64,000 nucleotides of DNA from Mycobacterium sp. IS-1496 (GCF_001499995.1 NZ_LQIU01000076.1:1-64000), one strand, 5' to 3'; shown: positions 1-9,700, counted from the stretch's first letter. Numbers and translations are program-made. The notes: a model not told the origin generated them from the sequence alone.

Positions 1-313
1 CCCAGATGCCCAGCCCGCCCTCCCAGATCCGGAACGCGGCGATCAGGCCCGCGCCGTCCGGTCCGAAGTACGTCTGCCAGTCCGTGATGACGTGGTAGAG
101 CCGGCCGCCGATCAGCCCGAAAGGCACCGCCCACAGGGCGATGTCGTAGATGACGCCGCGCTCACCGCCGCGCGCCTCCCAACGGCGGTCGCCCAGCACC
201 AGCGCGACGATGATGCCCACGATGATGCACAGCGCATACGCCCGCAGCGGGAACGGCCCGAGCTGCCACACGCCCTGCGACGGGCTGGGGATGTAGGCCA
301 GCGTGCTCGTCAC
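1..313 (-). CDS. lgt: Prolipoprotein diacylglyceryl transferase, N-terminal part (cut by window edge)
   Basis: Lgt transfers diacylglycerol from phosphatidylglycerol to the lipobox cysteine of prolipoproteins in the cytoplasmic membrane. Reading the minus strand from a GTG at 313 gives MTSTLAYIPSPSQGVW, a first membrane segment (about residues 20-40), then GLIGGRLYHVITDW and WEGGLGIWG, which are typical Lgt motifs. The GTG overlaps the trpA stop by 4 bases (GTGA), so it is translationally coupled as the last visible gene of the trp cluster, matching trpA-lgt order in M. tuberculosis. Only about 104 residues lie in the window; the C-terminal part is beyond the left edge. Confidence 0.93.
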   Translation of the reverse strand, partial: MTSTLAYIPSPSQGVWQLGPFPLRAYALCIIVGIIVALVLGDRRWEARGGERGVIYDIALWAVPFGLIGGRLYHVITDWQTYFGPDGAGLIAAFRIWEGGLGIW

Positions 314-1098
314 GCGGGGACCCTCTGGCGCACTCCCTCGGCTAGTTCCTCGGTCAGCGCCCGCACCGCAGGCAATCCGTCCTTCAGCGCCGAGACGAGT
401 GCCGAACCCACGATCACCCCGTCGGCGTACGCGCCGATCTCGGCGGCCTGCTCCCGCGACCGCACGCCGAGGCCGACGCCGACCGGGATGTCGGACACCT
501 CCTTGACGCGCGCTACGAGTTCGGGTGCGGCGCTCGAGACCGCGTCGCGGGCACCGGTGACCCCCATGGTCGACGCGGCGTAGACGAATCCGCGGGTCGC
601 CTCGACGGTCCTGGCGAGCCGCTCGGGCGTCGACGCCGGCGCCACCAGGAAGATCCGGTCCAGATCGTGAGCGTCCGAAGCGGCCATCCACTCGTCGGCC
701 TCGTCGGGGATGAGGTCGGGGGTGATCAGGCCCAACCCGCCCGCGGCGGCGAGGTCCCTCGCGAACGCGTCGATCCCCCACCGCAGCACCGGATTCCAGT
801 ACGTCATCACCACTGCGCGGCCACCCGCGTTGCTGATGGCCTCGACCGCCGCCAGCGTGTCACGCACCCGCACACCGCCCTGCAGCGCCGCCTCCGTGGC
901 GGCGGCGATGACCGGGCCGTCCATCCCCGGATCGGAGTACGGGATGCCGACTTCGATGATGTCGCAACCGGATTCGACCAACGCCGTCATCGCCGAGATC
1001 GACGCCGGCACGTCGGGGAACCCGGTCGGCAGGTATCCGATGAGCGCCGCGCGCTTCTCCGCGCGGCAAGCGTCGAACAAGCCACCCAACCGACTCAT
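310..1098 (-). CDS. trpA: Tryptophan synthase alpha subunit
   Basis: TrpA cleaves indole-3-glycerol phosphate to indole and glyceraldehyde-3-phosphate, passing indole to TrpB. The 262-residue (beta/alpha)8 protein starts MSRLGGLFDACRAEKR. The catalytic acids are visible as Glu49 in IIEVGIPYSDP and Asp60 in GMDGP. I chose the ATG at 1098 because it overlaps the trpB stop as ATGA; the frame remains open upstream to 1128, but those residues lie inside trpB and are unlike the family. It is followed by lgt with a 4-base overlap. Confidence 0.96.
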   Translation of the reverse strand: MSRLGGLFDACRAEKRAALIGYLPTGFPDVPASISAMTALVESGCDIIEVGIPYSDPGMDGPVIAAATEAALQGGVRVRDTLAAVEAISNAGGRAVVMTYWNPVLRWGIDAFARDLAAAGGLGLITPDLIPDEADEWMAASDAHDLDRIFLVAPASTPERLARTVEATRGFVYAASTMGVTGARDAVSSAAPELVARVKEVSDIPVGVGLGVRSREQAAEIGAYADGVIVGSALVSALKDGLPAVRALTEELAEGVRQRVPA

Positions 1099-2357
1099 GA
1101 ACCGCCTTTGTCCAGCAGACCGAACCATTTCGCCGCGGTCTCGACGTCTTTGTCACCACGCCCCGAGAGGTTGACCAGGATCATCGAACCCGGCCCGAGC
1201 TCCTGGCCCAGTTTGAGCGCACCGGCGACCGCGTGCGCGGACTCGATGGCCGGGATGATGCCTTCCGTGCGGCACAGCAGCGAGAACGCGTCCATGGCCT
1301 CGGAGTCGGTGATCGGCCGGTATTCGGCGCGGCCGATGTCCTTGAGCAGCGCGTGCTCGGGACCCACGCCCGGGTAGTCCAGACCGGCCGAGATCGAATG
1401 CGATTCGATGGTCTGGCCGTCCTCGTCCTGCAGCAGGTAGGAGAACGACCCCTGGAACGCGCCGGGTGAGCCGCCGGTGAACGTGGCGGCGTGCCGACCG
1501 GTCTCGACGCCGTCACCGGCCGCCTCGTACCCGATCAACCGCACGCCGGGATCGTCGATGAAGGCGTGGAAGACACCGATCGCATTGGACCCGCCGCCGA
1601 CGCACGCCGTCACCGCGTCCGGAAGCCGGCCGGCCTGCGCCTGGATTTGCGCCCGCGCCTCGAGGCCGATGATCCGCTGGAAGTCGCGCACCATCAGCGG
1701 GAACGGGTGCGGGCCCGCCGCCGTGCCGAAGCAGTAGTACGTCTCGTCGGCGTTGGTGACCCAGTCGCGGAACGCCTCGTTGATCGCGTCCTTCAACGTC
1801 TTGGAGCCGGACTCAACCGAGACCACCTCGGCGCCGAGCAGGCGCATCCGCGCCACGTTGAGCGCCTGGCGGGCCGTGTCGACGGCGCCCATGTAGATCA
1901 CGCAGTCCAGGCCGAGCAGTGCACAGGCCGTGGCCGTCGCGACGCCGTGCTGGCCTGCGCCGGTCTCGGCGATGACCCGGGTCTTGCCCATCTGGCGGGC
2001 GAGCAGGGCCTGCCCGAGAACGTTGTTGATCTTGTGGGATCCCGTGTGGTTGAGGTCTTCCCGCTTGAGGAAGATGCGGGCGCCGCCGGCGTGTTCGCTC
2101 AGTCGGGTGGCCTCGTACAGCGGCGACGGGCGCCCGCTGTAGTGGCGCTGCAGCCGGTCGAGTTCGTCGAGGAACGTCTGGTCGCCGCGGGCTTTCTCGT
2201 ACGCCGCGGTGACCTCCTCGATGACCGCCATCAGCGCCTCGGGAACCAGACGTCCGCCGTACGGGCCGAAGTGGCCGCGGGCGTCGGGGTCGTGGCTGGT
2301 GGGTTCGGCGACGGCCGCACTGGAGCGCGGCAGGTCCGAGTCGAGGAGTTCGGCCAC
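1095..2357 (-). CDS. trpB: Tryptophan synthase beta subunit
   Basis: TrpB is the PLP enzyme that condenses indole with serine to form tryptophan, working as an alpha2-beta2 complex with TrpA. The 420-residue product contains HFGPYGGRLVPE near residue 30, the PLP-binding lysine (Lys109) in NHTGSHKINN, and the phosphate-binding loop GGGSNAIG. The start is a GTG one base after the trpC stop (2359-2361). The N-terminal 25 or so residues are a variable extension. It lies in the order trpE-membrane protein-trpC-trpB-trpA. Confidence 0.97.
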   Translation of the reverse strand: MAELLDSDLPRSSAAVAEPTSHDPDARGHFGPYGGRLVPEALMAVIEEVTAAYEKARGDQTFLDELDRLQRHYSGRPSPLYEATRLSEHAGGARIFLKREDLNHTGSHKINNVLGQALLARQMGKTRVIAETGAGQHGVATATACALLGLDCVIYMGAVDTARQALNVARMRLLGAEVVSVESGSKTLKDAINEAFRDWVTNADETYYCFGTAAGPHPFPLMVRDFQRIIGLEARAQIQAQAGRLPDAVTACVGGGSNAIGVFHAFIDDPGVRLIGYEAAGDGVETGRHAATFTGGSPGAFQGSFSYLLQDEDGQTIESHSISAGLDYPGVGPEHALLKDIGRAEYRPITDSEAMDAFSLLCRTEGIIPAIESAHAVAGALKLGQELGPGSMILVNLSGRGDKDVETAAKWFGLLDKGGS

Positions 2358-2358
2358 G

Positions 2359-3177
2359 CTATCGGGACGGCTTCGGGCAGGACGGATGTGTTCCGGCGGT
2401 CACCAGATCGGCCACCGCGCTGCGGGGGTCGCGGCTGGTGACCAGGCCCTCGCCGACGAGCACGGCGTCCGCCCCTGCGCCGGCGTAGGCCAGCAAATCG
2501 GCCGGGCCGCGCACGCCGGACTCCGCGACGCGGATGACGTTGGACGGTAGCCCCGGGGCGATCCGCGCGAAGCAGTTCCGGTCCACCGACAGCGTCTTGA
2601 GGTCACGGGCGTTGACGCCGATCACCCGGGCACCGGCCTGCAGGGCACGGTCGGCTTCGGCTTCGGTGTGGACCTCGACCAGCGCCGTCATCCCCAGCGA
2701 CTCGGTGCGCTCCAGCAACGACTCCAACACGGGCTGCTCGAGGGCAGCCACAATGAGCAGCAACATGTCGGCGCCGTGGGCGCGCGCCTCGTGGATCTGG
2801 TACGGCCGGACGATGAAGTCCTTGCGCAGGACGGGGATGGACACCGCGGCCCGGACGGCGTCGAGATCGTCGAGCGAGCCGTTGAACCGGCGCTGTTCGG
2901 TCAGCACGCTGATCACGCGGGCGCCGCCGTCCTGATAGGCGCGGGCCAGGTCGGCCGGATCACCGATGTGGGCCAGCGCCCCACGCGACGGACTGGCCCG
3001 CTTGACCTCGGCGATGACACCGATGCCGGGTTCACGCAGGGCGGCCATCACATCCAGCGGAGGCTTCGCGCGCTGCGCCCGTTCCTTGATTTCGGTAAGG
3101 CTGACCACGGCCTCTCGAGCGGCAACGTCGGCGCGGACTCCCTCGATGATGGAGTCGAGCACGGTCGCCGAACTCAT
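2359..3177 (-). CDS. trpC: Indole-3-glycerol phosphate synthase
   Basis: TrpC closes the indole ring: carboxyphenylamino-deoxyribulose phosphate is converted to indole-3-glycerol phosphate. The 272-residue product has the family motifs VIAEVKRASPSRG, VLRKDFIV, VGVNARDLKT-like (here IGVNARDLKTL) and VAESGVRGP. The ATG at 3177 gives the usual start MSSATVLDSIIEG and is preceded by a GAGGGGG ribosome-binding site; upstream in-frame codons to 3255 are probably not translated. There is no trpF in the cluster, so the preceding isomerase step must come from elsewhere (see hisA/priA). Confidence 0.96.
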   Translation of the reverse strand: MSSATVLDSIIEGVRADVAAREAVVSLTEIKERAQRAKPPLDVMAALREPGIGVIAEVKRASPSRGALAHIGDPADLARAYQDGGARVISVLTEQRRFNGSLDDLDAVRAAVSIPVLRKDFIVRPYQIHEARAHGADMLLLIVAALEQPVLESLLERTESLGMTALVEVHTEAEADRALQAGARVIGVNARDLKTLSVDRNCFARIAPGLPSNVIRVAESGVRGPADLLAYAGAGADAVLVGEGLVTSRDPRSAVADLVTAGTHPSCPKPSR

Positions 3178-3261
3178 AGCCCGTCGATCCCCCTCTGGTA
3201 CGTCGCCGGCAGATGCCGGATGGTTCTCATCGAAGGGTAGTCGCAGCGACCCCATCGCCTG

Positions 3262-3854
3262 TCACCGACCCTTCGTGTCGCGATCGGTGGGATCGTGGCC
3301 CTCGTCGAGCGCGTCCCACAGCATCCGTTCCGACATCGGCTCCCCCTGTTCCTCCTGTTTCACCGCGGTGGCGCGCCGCGCCGACGGCGCCGCGTACCTG
3401 TTCGCCGTCGCGGTCCCCTTCACCGCCGCGCGCATCAGCAACACCGCGCCGGCCAGCACCAGCGCGGCCGCCACCAGCGTGAGCACCGCCCCGGCGAAGT
3501 GACGTTCGGTGCCGGTCAGGTCGGCGACCGGCACCTCGGCCAGGTTGGCCGCCCGCGGGGCGACGTCGACGATCACCCACAGCGTGATCCCGAGATAGGC
3601 CATCCCCGCGCTCGCCGCCGCCACCAGCACGGCCAGGATCCGCAGCGGCCATCCCCGCACCGCGAGCACCGCGACGGCCGCCGCCGACACCAGCAGCGCA
3701 AGTGGGATCAGCGCGGTGGACCACTCCGCCCCGGGCAACGTCGAGGTCTTCGGCTGACCCAGCCCGTCGAACGAGTGCACGTCGACCCATGTCAGCCGCG
3801 ACGCCACCCACAGCACCGCGGCACCGAGGACGAGGACGAGTTGGGCGATCCGGG

Positions 3855-3858
<4 letters not shown>
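3262..3858 (-). CDS. Tryptophan-operon-associated membrane protein (TIGR02234-type)
   Basis: This 198-residue protein of unknown biochemical function is found in actinobacterial trp operons between trpE and trpC (Rv1610 in M. tuberculosis). Four hydrophobic segments are visible, at about residues 4-22, 47-68, 73-95 and 120-143. A hydrophilic region between the first two (TWVDVHSFDG) is probably extracytoplasmic. The tail is charged and probably cytoplasmic (KQEEQGEPMSERMLWDALDEG). Its ATG overlaps the trpE stop (ATGA), so it is co-translated with trpE, which suggests a role tied to tryptophan synthesis or transport, but none can be read from the sequence. Confidence 0.88.
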
Positions 3859-5414
<1,556 letters not shown>

Positions 5415-5454
5415 GTCGCGATTCTCCCAGACCGGTGCGGACCCGTTCGCCGGC

Positions 5455-5460
5455 AGGAGG
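5455..5460 (+). promoter_or_regulatory. Perfect AGGAGG Shine-Dalgarno upstream of bcpB, spaced for a GTG mini-ORF
   Basis: A consensus AGGAGG lies 16 bases before the bcpB ATG (5477), which is too far for normal initiation. It is 6 bases before a GTG at 5467 in another frame. That frame encodes only VSAHETR and stops at 5490, overlapping the bcpB start. The mini-ORF could couple ribosomes into bcpB, or the spacing may simply be loose. The element is seen in the sequence; the coupling is inference. Confidence 0.45.
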
Positions 5461-5476
5461 CGTAGCGTGAGCGCTC

Positions 5477-5941
5477 ATGAAACGCGGTGACCGAGTCGAG
5501 GATTTCCAACTGCCCGACCAGACGGGCGCTGCACGCAGCCTGACGGGTTTGCTGGCCGACGGGCCGGTGGTCATGTTCTTCTACCCGGCGGCGATGACGC
5601 CCGGGTGCACGAAGGAGGCCTGCCACTTCCGCGACCTCGCCGCCGAGTTCGCAGCCGTGGGCGCAACGCGCGTCGGCATCAGCACCGACACGGTCGACAA
5701 ACAGGCCCGCTTCGCCGATACGCAGCGTTTCGACTATCCGCTGCTCTCCGACACCGACGGGGCGATCGCCGAACGGTTCGGCGTCAAGCGGGGCCTATTG
5801 GGCAAGTTGATGCCGGTCAAGCGGACGACGTTCGTGATCGACACCGACCGCACGGTGCTCGAGGTGTTCTCCAGTGAGCTCAACATGGACGCCCACGCGG
5901 ACAAGGCGCTGACCGTGCTGCGCCAGCGCCAGTCCGCCTAA
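5477..5941 (+). CDS. bcpB: Bacterioferritin-comigratory-type peroxiredoxin (BCP/PrxQ)
   Basis: This is a thiol peroxidase that reduces peroxides in the cytosol. The 154-residue thioredoxin-fold protein has the peroxidatic Cys44 in MTPGCTKEACHFRD and a second cysteine, Cys49, five residues later, the spacing of atypical 2-Cys PrxQ enzymes. GVKRGLLGKLMPVKRTTFVID is conserved with mycobacterial BcpB. The ATG at 5477 is the first start codon in frame, because an in-frame TGA precedes it at 5468. It is divergent from trpE and its 3' end overlaps the minus-strand hydrolase by 4 bases. Confidence 0.93.
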   Translation: MKRGDRVEDFQLPDQTGAARSLTGLLADGPVVMFFYPAAMTPGCTKEACHFRDLAAEFAAVGATRVGISTDTVDKQARFADTQRFDYPLLSDTDGAIAERFGVKRGLLGKLMPVKRTTFVIDTDRTVLEVFSSELNMDAHADKALTVLRQRQSA

Positions 5942-6924
5942 ACCAGCTGTGCCCGCATGAAATTCAGCATGCTGGCGCGAAACGTCTTCATCGACAACGC
6001 CCTGGCGGCGATGGCGTCGGCGGCGTGGTACATCCCGGGCACGGTGATGAGTTCGCACGGCACCCCACCGGCCGTCAGGCGCTCGGCGTAGTCGACACCT
6101 TCGTCGTAAAGCAGGTCGAGCTCACCGACGCCGAGCCAGGCAGGGGGCAGGCCGCCCTGGTCGTGCCTGCGGGCGGCCGCCGCGTACTCGGGAGCGTCGG
6201 ACACGCGGGGCTCGTGGCCCAGATACGAGGTCCAGCCGAACCGGTTGGACGCCGGCGTCCACACGAACCGACCGCGCCCGGCGTGGTCGTCGCGAAGGAC
6301 GGTGCGGTCGTCGAGCATCGGGTACACGAGCGCCTGACCCCGCAGCCGAACACCCTGGTCATGACTGCGCTGCGCAACCGTGGCAGCCAGGCCGCCACCG
6401 GCGCTCGCGCCGCCGACCACGATCCGGTCCGCGTCGATGCCGAGCGTGGCTGCGTTGGCGCGCATCCACATCAGAACCGCCATGCAGTCGTCGAGCGCTG
6501 CGGGGAACGGGTGTTCCGGCGCCAGCCGGTAGTCCGGCGCCACCACGGTGGCGCCGAGTTCGCGCGCCAGCTGACCGGTGATGAAGGCCTCGAATTGCGG
6601 TGAGCCGACGACGAACCCGCCGCTGTGAATCCACAGCACGGCGGGACGCGACGAACCGCTTCCCGTCGGAGAGGTGATCACGACCCGGCACCGATGGTCG
6701 CCGACACGCGCCTCCGTCACGGTGACACCGCGACCGGACGGGGTGGGCAACCTCATCGCCCTGCGGGTCACGAGCATCGTCGCTCGGTTCGACGGTGCGG
6801 ACACCAACGGCAGGACCGGGCTGCGCAGATCGCGAGCCACGGAGGCCAACGCCTTCCGCGCGACGATGTACCGCCCCGCCACGACCGCCGCCGCGACACC
6901 GAGGATGGCCGCCGACTTCTTCAC
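5938..6924 (-). CDS. Alpha/beta hydrolase of the hormone-sensitive-lipase (HSL) family
   Basis: A 328-residue esterase or lipase-like protein. The oxyanion motif HSGG is at residues 100-103 and the nucleophile elbow GGASAGG carries Ser174; the usual GDSAGG aspartate is Ala173. The likely acid and base are in DLLYDEGVDY and PGMYHAAD near the C-terminus. The N-terminus (KKSAAILGVAAAVVAGRY) is a probable membrane anchor. Its GTG start lies 10 bases after hisI, so it is the distal gene of the his transcript, although no role in histidine synthesis is evident. In M. tuberculosis this position is taken by a different gene, so it looks like a lineage-specific addition. Confidence 0.88.
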   Translation of the reverse strand: MKKSAAILGVAAAVVAGRYIVARKALASVARDLRSPVLPLVSAPSNRATMLVTRRAMRLPTPSGRGVTVTEARVGDHRCRVVITSPTGSGSSRPAVLWIHSGGFVVGSPQFEAFITGQLARELGATVVAPDYRLAPEHPFPAALDDCMAVLMWMRANAATLGIDADRIVVGGASAGGGLAATVAQRSHDQGVRLRGQALVYPMLDDRTVLRDDHAGRGRFVWTPASNRFGWTSYLGHEPRVSDAPEYAAAARRHDQGGLPPAWLGVGELDLLYDEGVDYAERLTAGGVPCELITVPGMYHAADAIAARALSMKTFRASMLNFMRAQLV

Positions 6925-6934
6925 ACCCGGGAGC

Positions 6935-7282
6935 TTAAGCCTCCGGGGTCAGCAGCACGTCGGCGTCGAAGCAGGTGTGCGTGCCGGTGTGGCATGCCGC
7001 GCCGGTCTGGTCGACCTCGAGCAGGACGGTGTCACCGTCGCAGTCCAACCGAACCGAGTGCACGTACTGGGTGTGGCCCGACGTCTCGCCCTTGACCCAG
7101 TGCTCACCACGGGAGCGCGACCAGTAGGTGGCCTTGCGGGTGCGCAGTGTGCGGTCCAGTGCGATGTCGTCCATCCACGCCACCATCAGCACCTGACCGG
7201 TGCCGCGCTCCTGCGCGACCGCGGTGAACAGGCCGCTGGCGTCGCGCTTGAGGCGCGATGCGATATCCGGGTCGAGAGGCAT
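6935..7282 (-). CDS. hisI: Phosphoribosyl-AMP cyclohydrolase
   Basis: HisI opens the adenine ring of phosphoribosyl-AMP in the third step of histidine synthesis. The 115-residue protein has VAWMDDIAL, the signature WSRSRGEHWVKGETSGHTQ, and zinc-binding cysteines in GAACHTGTHTCF. The ATG at 7282 gives MPLDPDIASRLKR; the frame is open to 7306, but that stretch belongs to a tandem repeat. A GAGGG-type ribosome-binding site lies 7 bases upstream within the repeat copy nearest the gene. It follows hisF and precedes the hydrolase. Confidence 0.95.
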   Translation of the reverse strand: MPLDPDIASRLKRDASGLFTAVAQERGTGQVLMVAWMDDIALDRTLRTRKATYWSRSRGEHWVKGETSGHTQYVHSVRLDCDGDTVLLEVDQTGAACHTGTHTCFDADVLLTPEA

Positions 7283-7345
7283 CAGTGCCCTCTGTTCTTC
7301 GCGCAAGCGCTCACCAGTGCCCTCCGTTCTTCGCGCAAGCGCTCA
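7283..7345 (-). repeat. 31-bp tandem direct repeat filling the hisF-hisI junction
   Basis: Two 31-base copies, 7283-7313 and 7315-7345, differ at one position (7293 versus 7325) and are separated by one base. Together they occupy exactly the interval between the hisF stop codon and the hisI ATG. Read on the coding strand, each copy begins GAGCGCTTGCGCGAAG and ends with a GGAGGG/AGAGGG purine run plus CACTG, so each carries a potential ribosome-binding site. A copy joined to ATG would give a normal start region. The arrangement suggests a local duplication of a translation initiation region. Confidence 0.85.
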
Positions 7346-8131
7346 TCACCGCACCGTGATCCCTTCCGCCGCCATCGCCGCCTTGACCTGACCGATCGTC
7401 AGTTCCTTGAAGTGAAAGACGCTGGCGGCCAACACGGCGTCGGCGCCCGCTTTCACCGCGGGCGCGAAGTGCTCCACCGCACCCGCGCCGCCGCTCGCAA
7501 TGACGGGCACGGTGACCGCGCCCCGCACCGCACGCAGCATCGGCAGGTCGAACCCGGCTTTGGTGCCGTCGAAGTCCATCGAGTTCAGCAGGATCTCGCC
7601 CACGCCGAGTTCCGCTCCGCGCGTTGCCCATTCGACGGCGTCGATACCCGTGCCGCGGCGTCCGCCGTGCGTGGTCACCTCCCACCCGGACGGGGTGGGC
7701 GGTTCCCCCTGCGGCACGGTCCTGGCGTCCACCGACAGCACGATGCACTGCGAGCCGAACTGACGGGCCAGTTCGGCCAACAGTTCCGGGCGCGCGATGG
7801 CGGCGGTGTTCACCGAGACCTTGTCGGCGCCGGCCCGCAGCAACGCGTCGACATCGGCGATCGCCCGCACACCGCCACCGACGGTCAACGGGATGAACAC
7901 CTGCTCGGCCGTGCGGCGCACCACGTCGAGCATCGTGGAACGGCCCGACGACGACGCGGTGACGTCGAGGAACGTCAACTCGTCGGCGCCCTCCGCGTCG
8001 TAGACCGCGGCGAGTTCGACCGGATCGCCGGCGTCGCGCAGGTTCTCGAAGTTCACGCCCTTCACGACGCGGCCCGCGTCGACGTCCAGGCACGGGATCA
8101 CGCGGACGGCGAGTTCTCTGTCGGCGGCCAT
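7346..8131 (-). CDS. hisF: Imidazole glycerol phosphate synthase, cyclase subunit
   Basis: HisF uses ammonia channelled from HisH to form imidazole glycerol phosphate and AICAR. The 261-residue (beta/alpha)8 barrel shows the two catalytic aspartates in VIPCLDVDAGRVVKG (Asp16) and VLSVDAR, the phosphate loops VGGGVR and ASGGAG, and the motif LLNSMDFDGTK. The ATG at 8131 overlaps the impA stop (ATGA), which fixes the start. The stop is followed directly by the tandem repeat before hisI. Confidence 0.96.
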   Translation of the reverse strand: MAADRELAVRVIPCLDVDAGRVVKGVNFENLRDAGDPVELAAVYDAEGADELTFLDVTASSSGRSTMLDVVRRTAEQVFIPLTVGGGVRAIADVDALLRAGADKVSVNTAAIARPELLAELARQFGSQCIVLSVDARTVPQGEPPTPSGWEVTTHGGRRGTGIDAVEWATRGAELGVGEILLNSMDFDGTKAGFDLPMLRAVRGAVTVPVIASGGAGAVEHFAPAVKAGADAVLAASVFHFKELTIGQVKAAMAAEGITVR

Positions 8132-8946
8132 CAGAAGTCCTCCGGCGCGCCGACCGACGCGACGATGTCGAGGATCTCGCCGTGCACCTGTGGCGAACCG
8201 GCCAGCACCGACCTCGACTGCGGGGTCCAGTCCGCCCCGGCCAGATCGGTGACCACACCACCGGCGGCCCGCACCAGCGCGACGCCGGCGGCGTGATCCC
8301 AGATGTGGTGACCGAAGCTGATCGACGCACCGAGGACACCGGCGGCGGTGTAGGCCAGGTCGAGTCCGGTGGCGCCGTGCATCCGGATCCGATTGCACTG
8401 CCTGCTCAGGTTCTCCAGCAGCGCCACCCGCCAGCGGCCGGGGAAGCGCCCACGCGAGTCGATGTTGAACGTCCCGGTGCCGACGACGCAGTCCGACAGC
8501 GCACCCTTCTGCAGCGCGGGTTGCTCGACACCGTTGACGTACAACGGTTTTCCCGCAACAGCGGTGTAGCGCTGGGACATGAACGGCAGCCACGTCAGCC
8601 CGGCGACCGGCTCCCCGTCGCGCAGCAGGCCGAGCAGGATCGCGGCGGTGGGCAGCCCGGCGGCGTAGTTGAAGGTGCCGTCGATCGGGTCGAGCACCCA
8701 CACCAGCGGTGAGTCGATGTCGGCGCCGCCGTACTCCTCACCGTGCACCTCGATGCCGGTCGCCGCGGTCAGCGCATCGACGACCTGGCGCTCGATCCTC
8801 AGGTCCACCTCGGTGGCGAAGTCGTTGCCCTTCTTCTGCACCGCCGAGTCGGCGCGGTGACCGTTGATGAAGGGTTCGGACGCGGCGTCGAGAATCGCCG
8901 CGGCCTCGTCGACCAGACCTTGCAGGTCGGTCTCGTCCAGTGCCAT
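8131..8946 (-). CDS. impA: Inositol monophosphatase-family phosphatase of the his operon
   Basis: A magnesium-dependent phosphatase of 271 residues. Family motifs are GEEYGG, the metal site WVLDPIDGTFNY and the C-terminal IWDHAAGVALVRAAGG. In actinobacteria this gene sits between hisA and hisF (Rv1604 in M. tuberculosis). Its substrate is uncertain: inositol phosphate or histidinol phosphate are both possible, and position favours a link to histidine synthesis. The ATG at 8946 leaves a 7-base gap from hisA; an upstream extension to 9039 would run into hisA and is rejected. Confidence 0.9.
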   Translation of the reverse strand: MALDETDLQGLVDEAAAILDAASEPFINGHRADSAVQKKGNDFATEVDLRIERQVVDALTAATGIEVHGEEYGGADIDSPLVWVLDPIDGTFNYAAGLPTAAILLGLLRDGEPVAGLTWLPFMSQRYTAVAGKPLYVNGVEQPALQKGALSDCVVGTGTFNIDSRGRFPGRWRVALLENLSRQCNRIRMHGATGLDLAYTAAGVLGASISFGHHIWDHAAGVALVRAAGGVVTDLAGADWTPQSRSVLAGSPQVHGEILDIVASVGAPEDF

Positions 8947-8953
8947 CGACGCC

Positions 8954-9700
8954 CTACTGCCCCATCGCTGCCAACGCCTCGGGCAGCGTGAAACGCCCGG
9001 CGTACAACGCCTTGCCGACGATCGCACCCTCGACGCCACGGTCGGTCAGCGTGCCGATCGCGCGCAGATCGTCGAGGCTCGACACCCCGCCGGAGGCGAT
9101 CACCGGCACATCGGTGCGGTCGGCGACGCGGCCGAGCAGATCGAGGTTCGGGCCCTCCAGGGTGCCGTCCTTGGTCACGTCGGTGACGACGTAGCGCGAA
9201 CAGCCCTCGGAGTCGAGGCGGCTGAGCACCTCCCACAGGTCCCCACCGTCGGTCTCCCAGCCCCGCCCGCGCAGGCGGTGCCTGCCGTCCTCGATGAGGA
9301 CGTCGAGCCCGACCGCGACCCGGTCGCCGTATTCGGCGACGACCTTCGCGCACCACTGCGGGTTCTCCAGCGCGGCGGTGCCGATGTTGACCCGCGCACA
9401 TCCGGTGGCCAAGGCCGCCTCGAGCGAATCGTCGTCGCGGATGCCCCCGGACAGTTCGACCGCCACATCGAGCTGACCCACCACCTCGGCGAGCAGTTCG
9501 CGGTTCGACCCGCGGCCGAAGGCGGCGTCGAGATCGACGAGATGGATCCACTCCGCCCCGTCGCGCTGCCAGCCGAGTGCGGCGTCGAGCGCCGACCCGT
9601 ATTCGGTCTCACTGCCGGCCTTGCCCTGGACCAGGCGCACGGCACGGCCTTCGACGACGTCGACGGCGGGAAGGAGGATCAACGGCCTTTTCTCAGACAC
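8954..9700 (-). CDS. hisA: Phosphoribosyl isomerase A (HisA/TrpF bifunctional)
   Basis: HisA isomerises ProFAR in histidine synthesis; the actinobacterial form PriA also performs the TrpF step of tryptophan synthesis. The roughly 248-residue barrel starts near SEKRPLILLPAVDVVEGRAVRL and includes VDLDAAFGRG, ELSGGIRDD, YVVTDVTKDGTLEG and ASGGVSS. Both catalytic aspartates (PAVDVV and VTDVTKDG) are present. I chose GTG 9700 because AGAGAAG lies just upstream; GTG 9715 is an alternative adding five residues. The trp operon in this window has no trpF, consistent with PriA serving both pathways. Confidence 0.94.
   Translation of the reverse strand: MSEKRPLILLPAVDVVEGRAVRLVQGKAGSETEYGSALDAALGWQRDGAEWIHLVDLDAAFGRGSNRELLAEVVGQLDVAVELSGGIRDDDSLEAALATGCARVNIGTAALENPQWCAKVVAEYGDRVAVGLDVLIEDGRHRLRGRGWETDGGDLWEVLSRLDSEGCSRYVVTDVTKDGTLEGPNLDLLGRVADRTDVPVIASGGVSSLDDLRAIGTLTDRGVEGAIVGKALYAGRFTLPEALAAMGQ

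Noticed and set aside
5415..5476. Possible tryptophan attenuator before trpE
   Set aside because: The 62-base gap has no leader peptide with tryptophan codons and no alternative hairpins or T-run.
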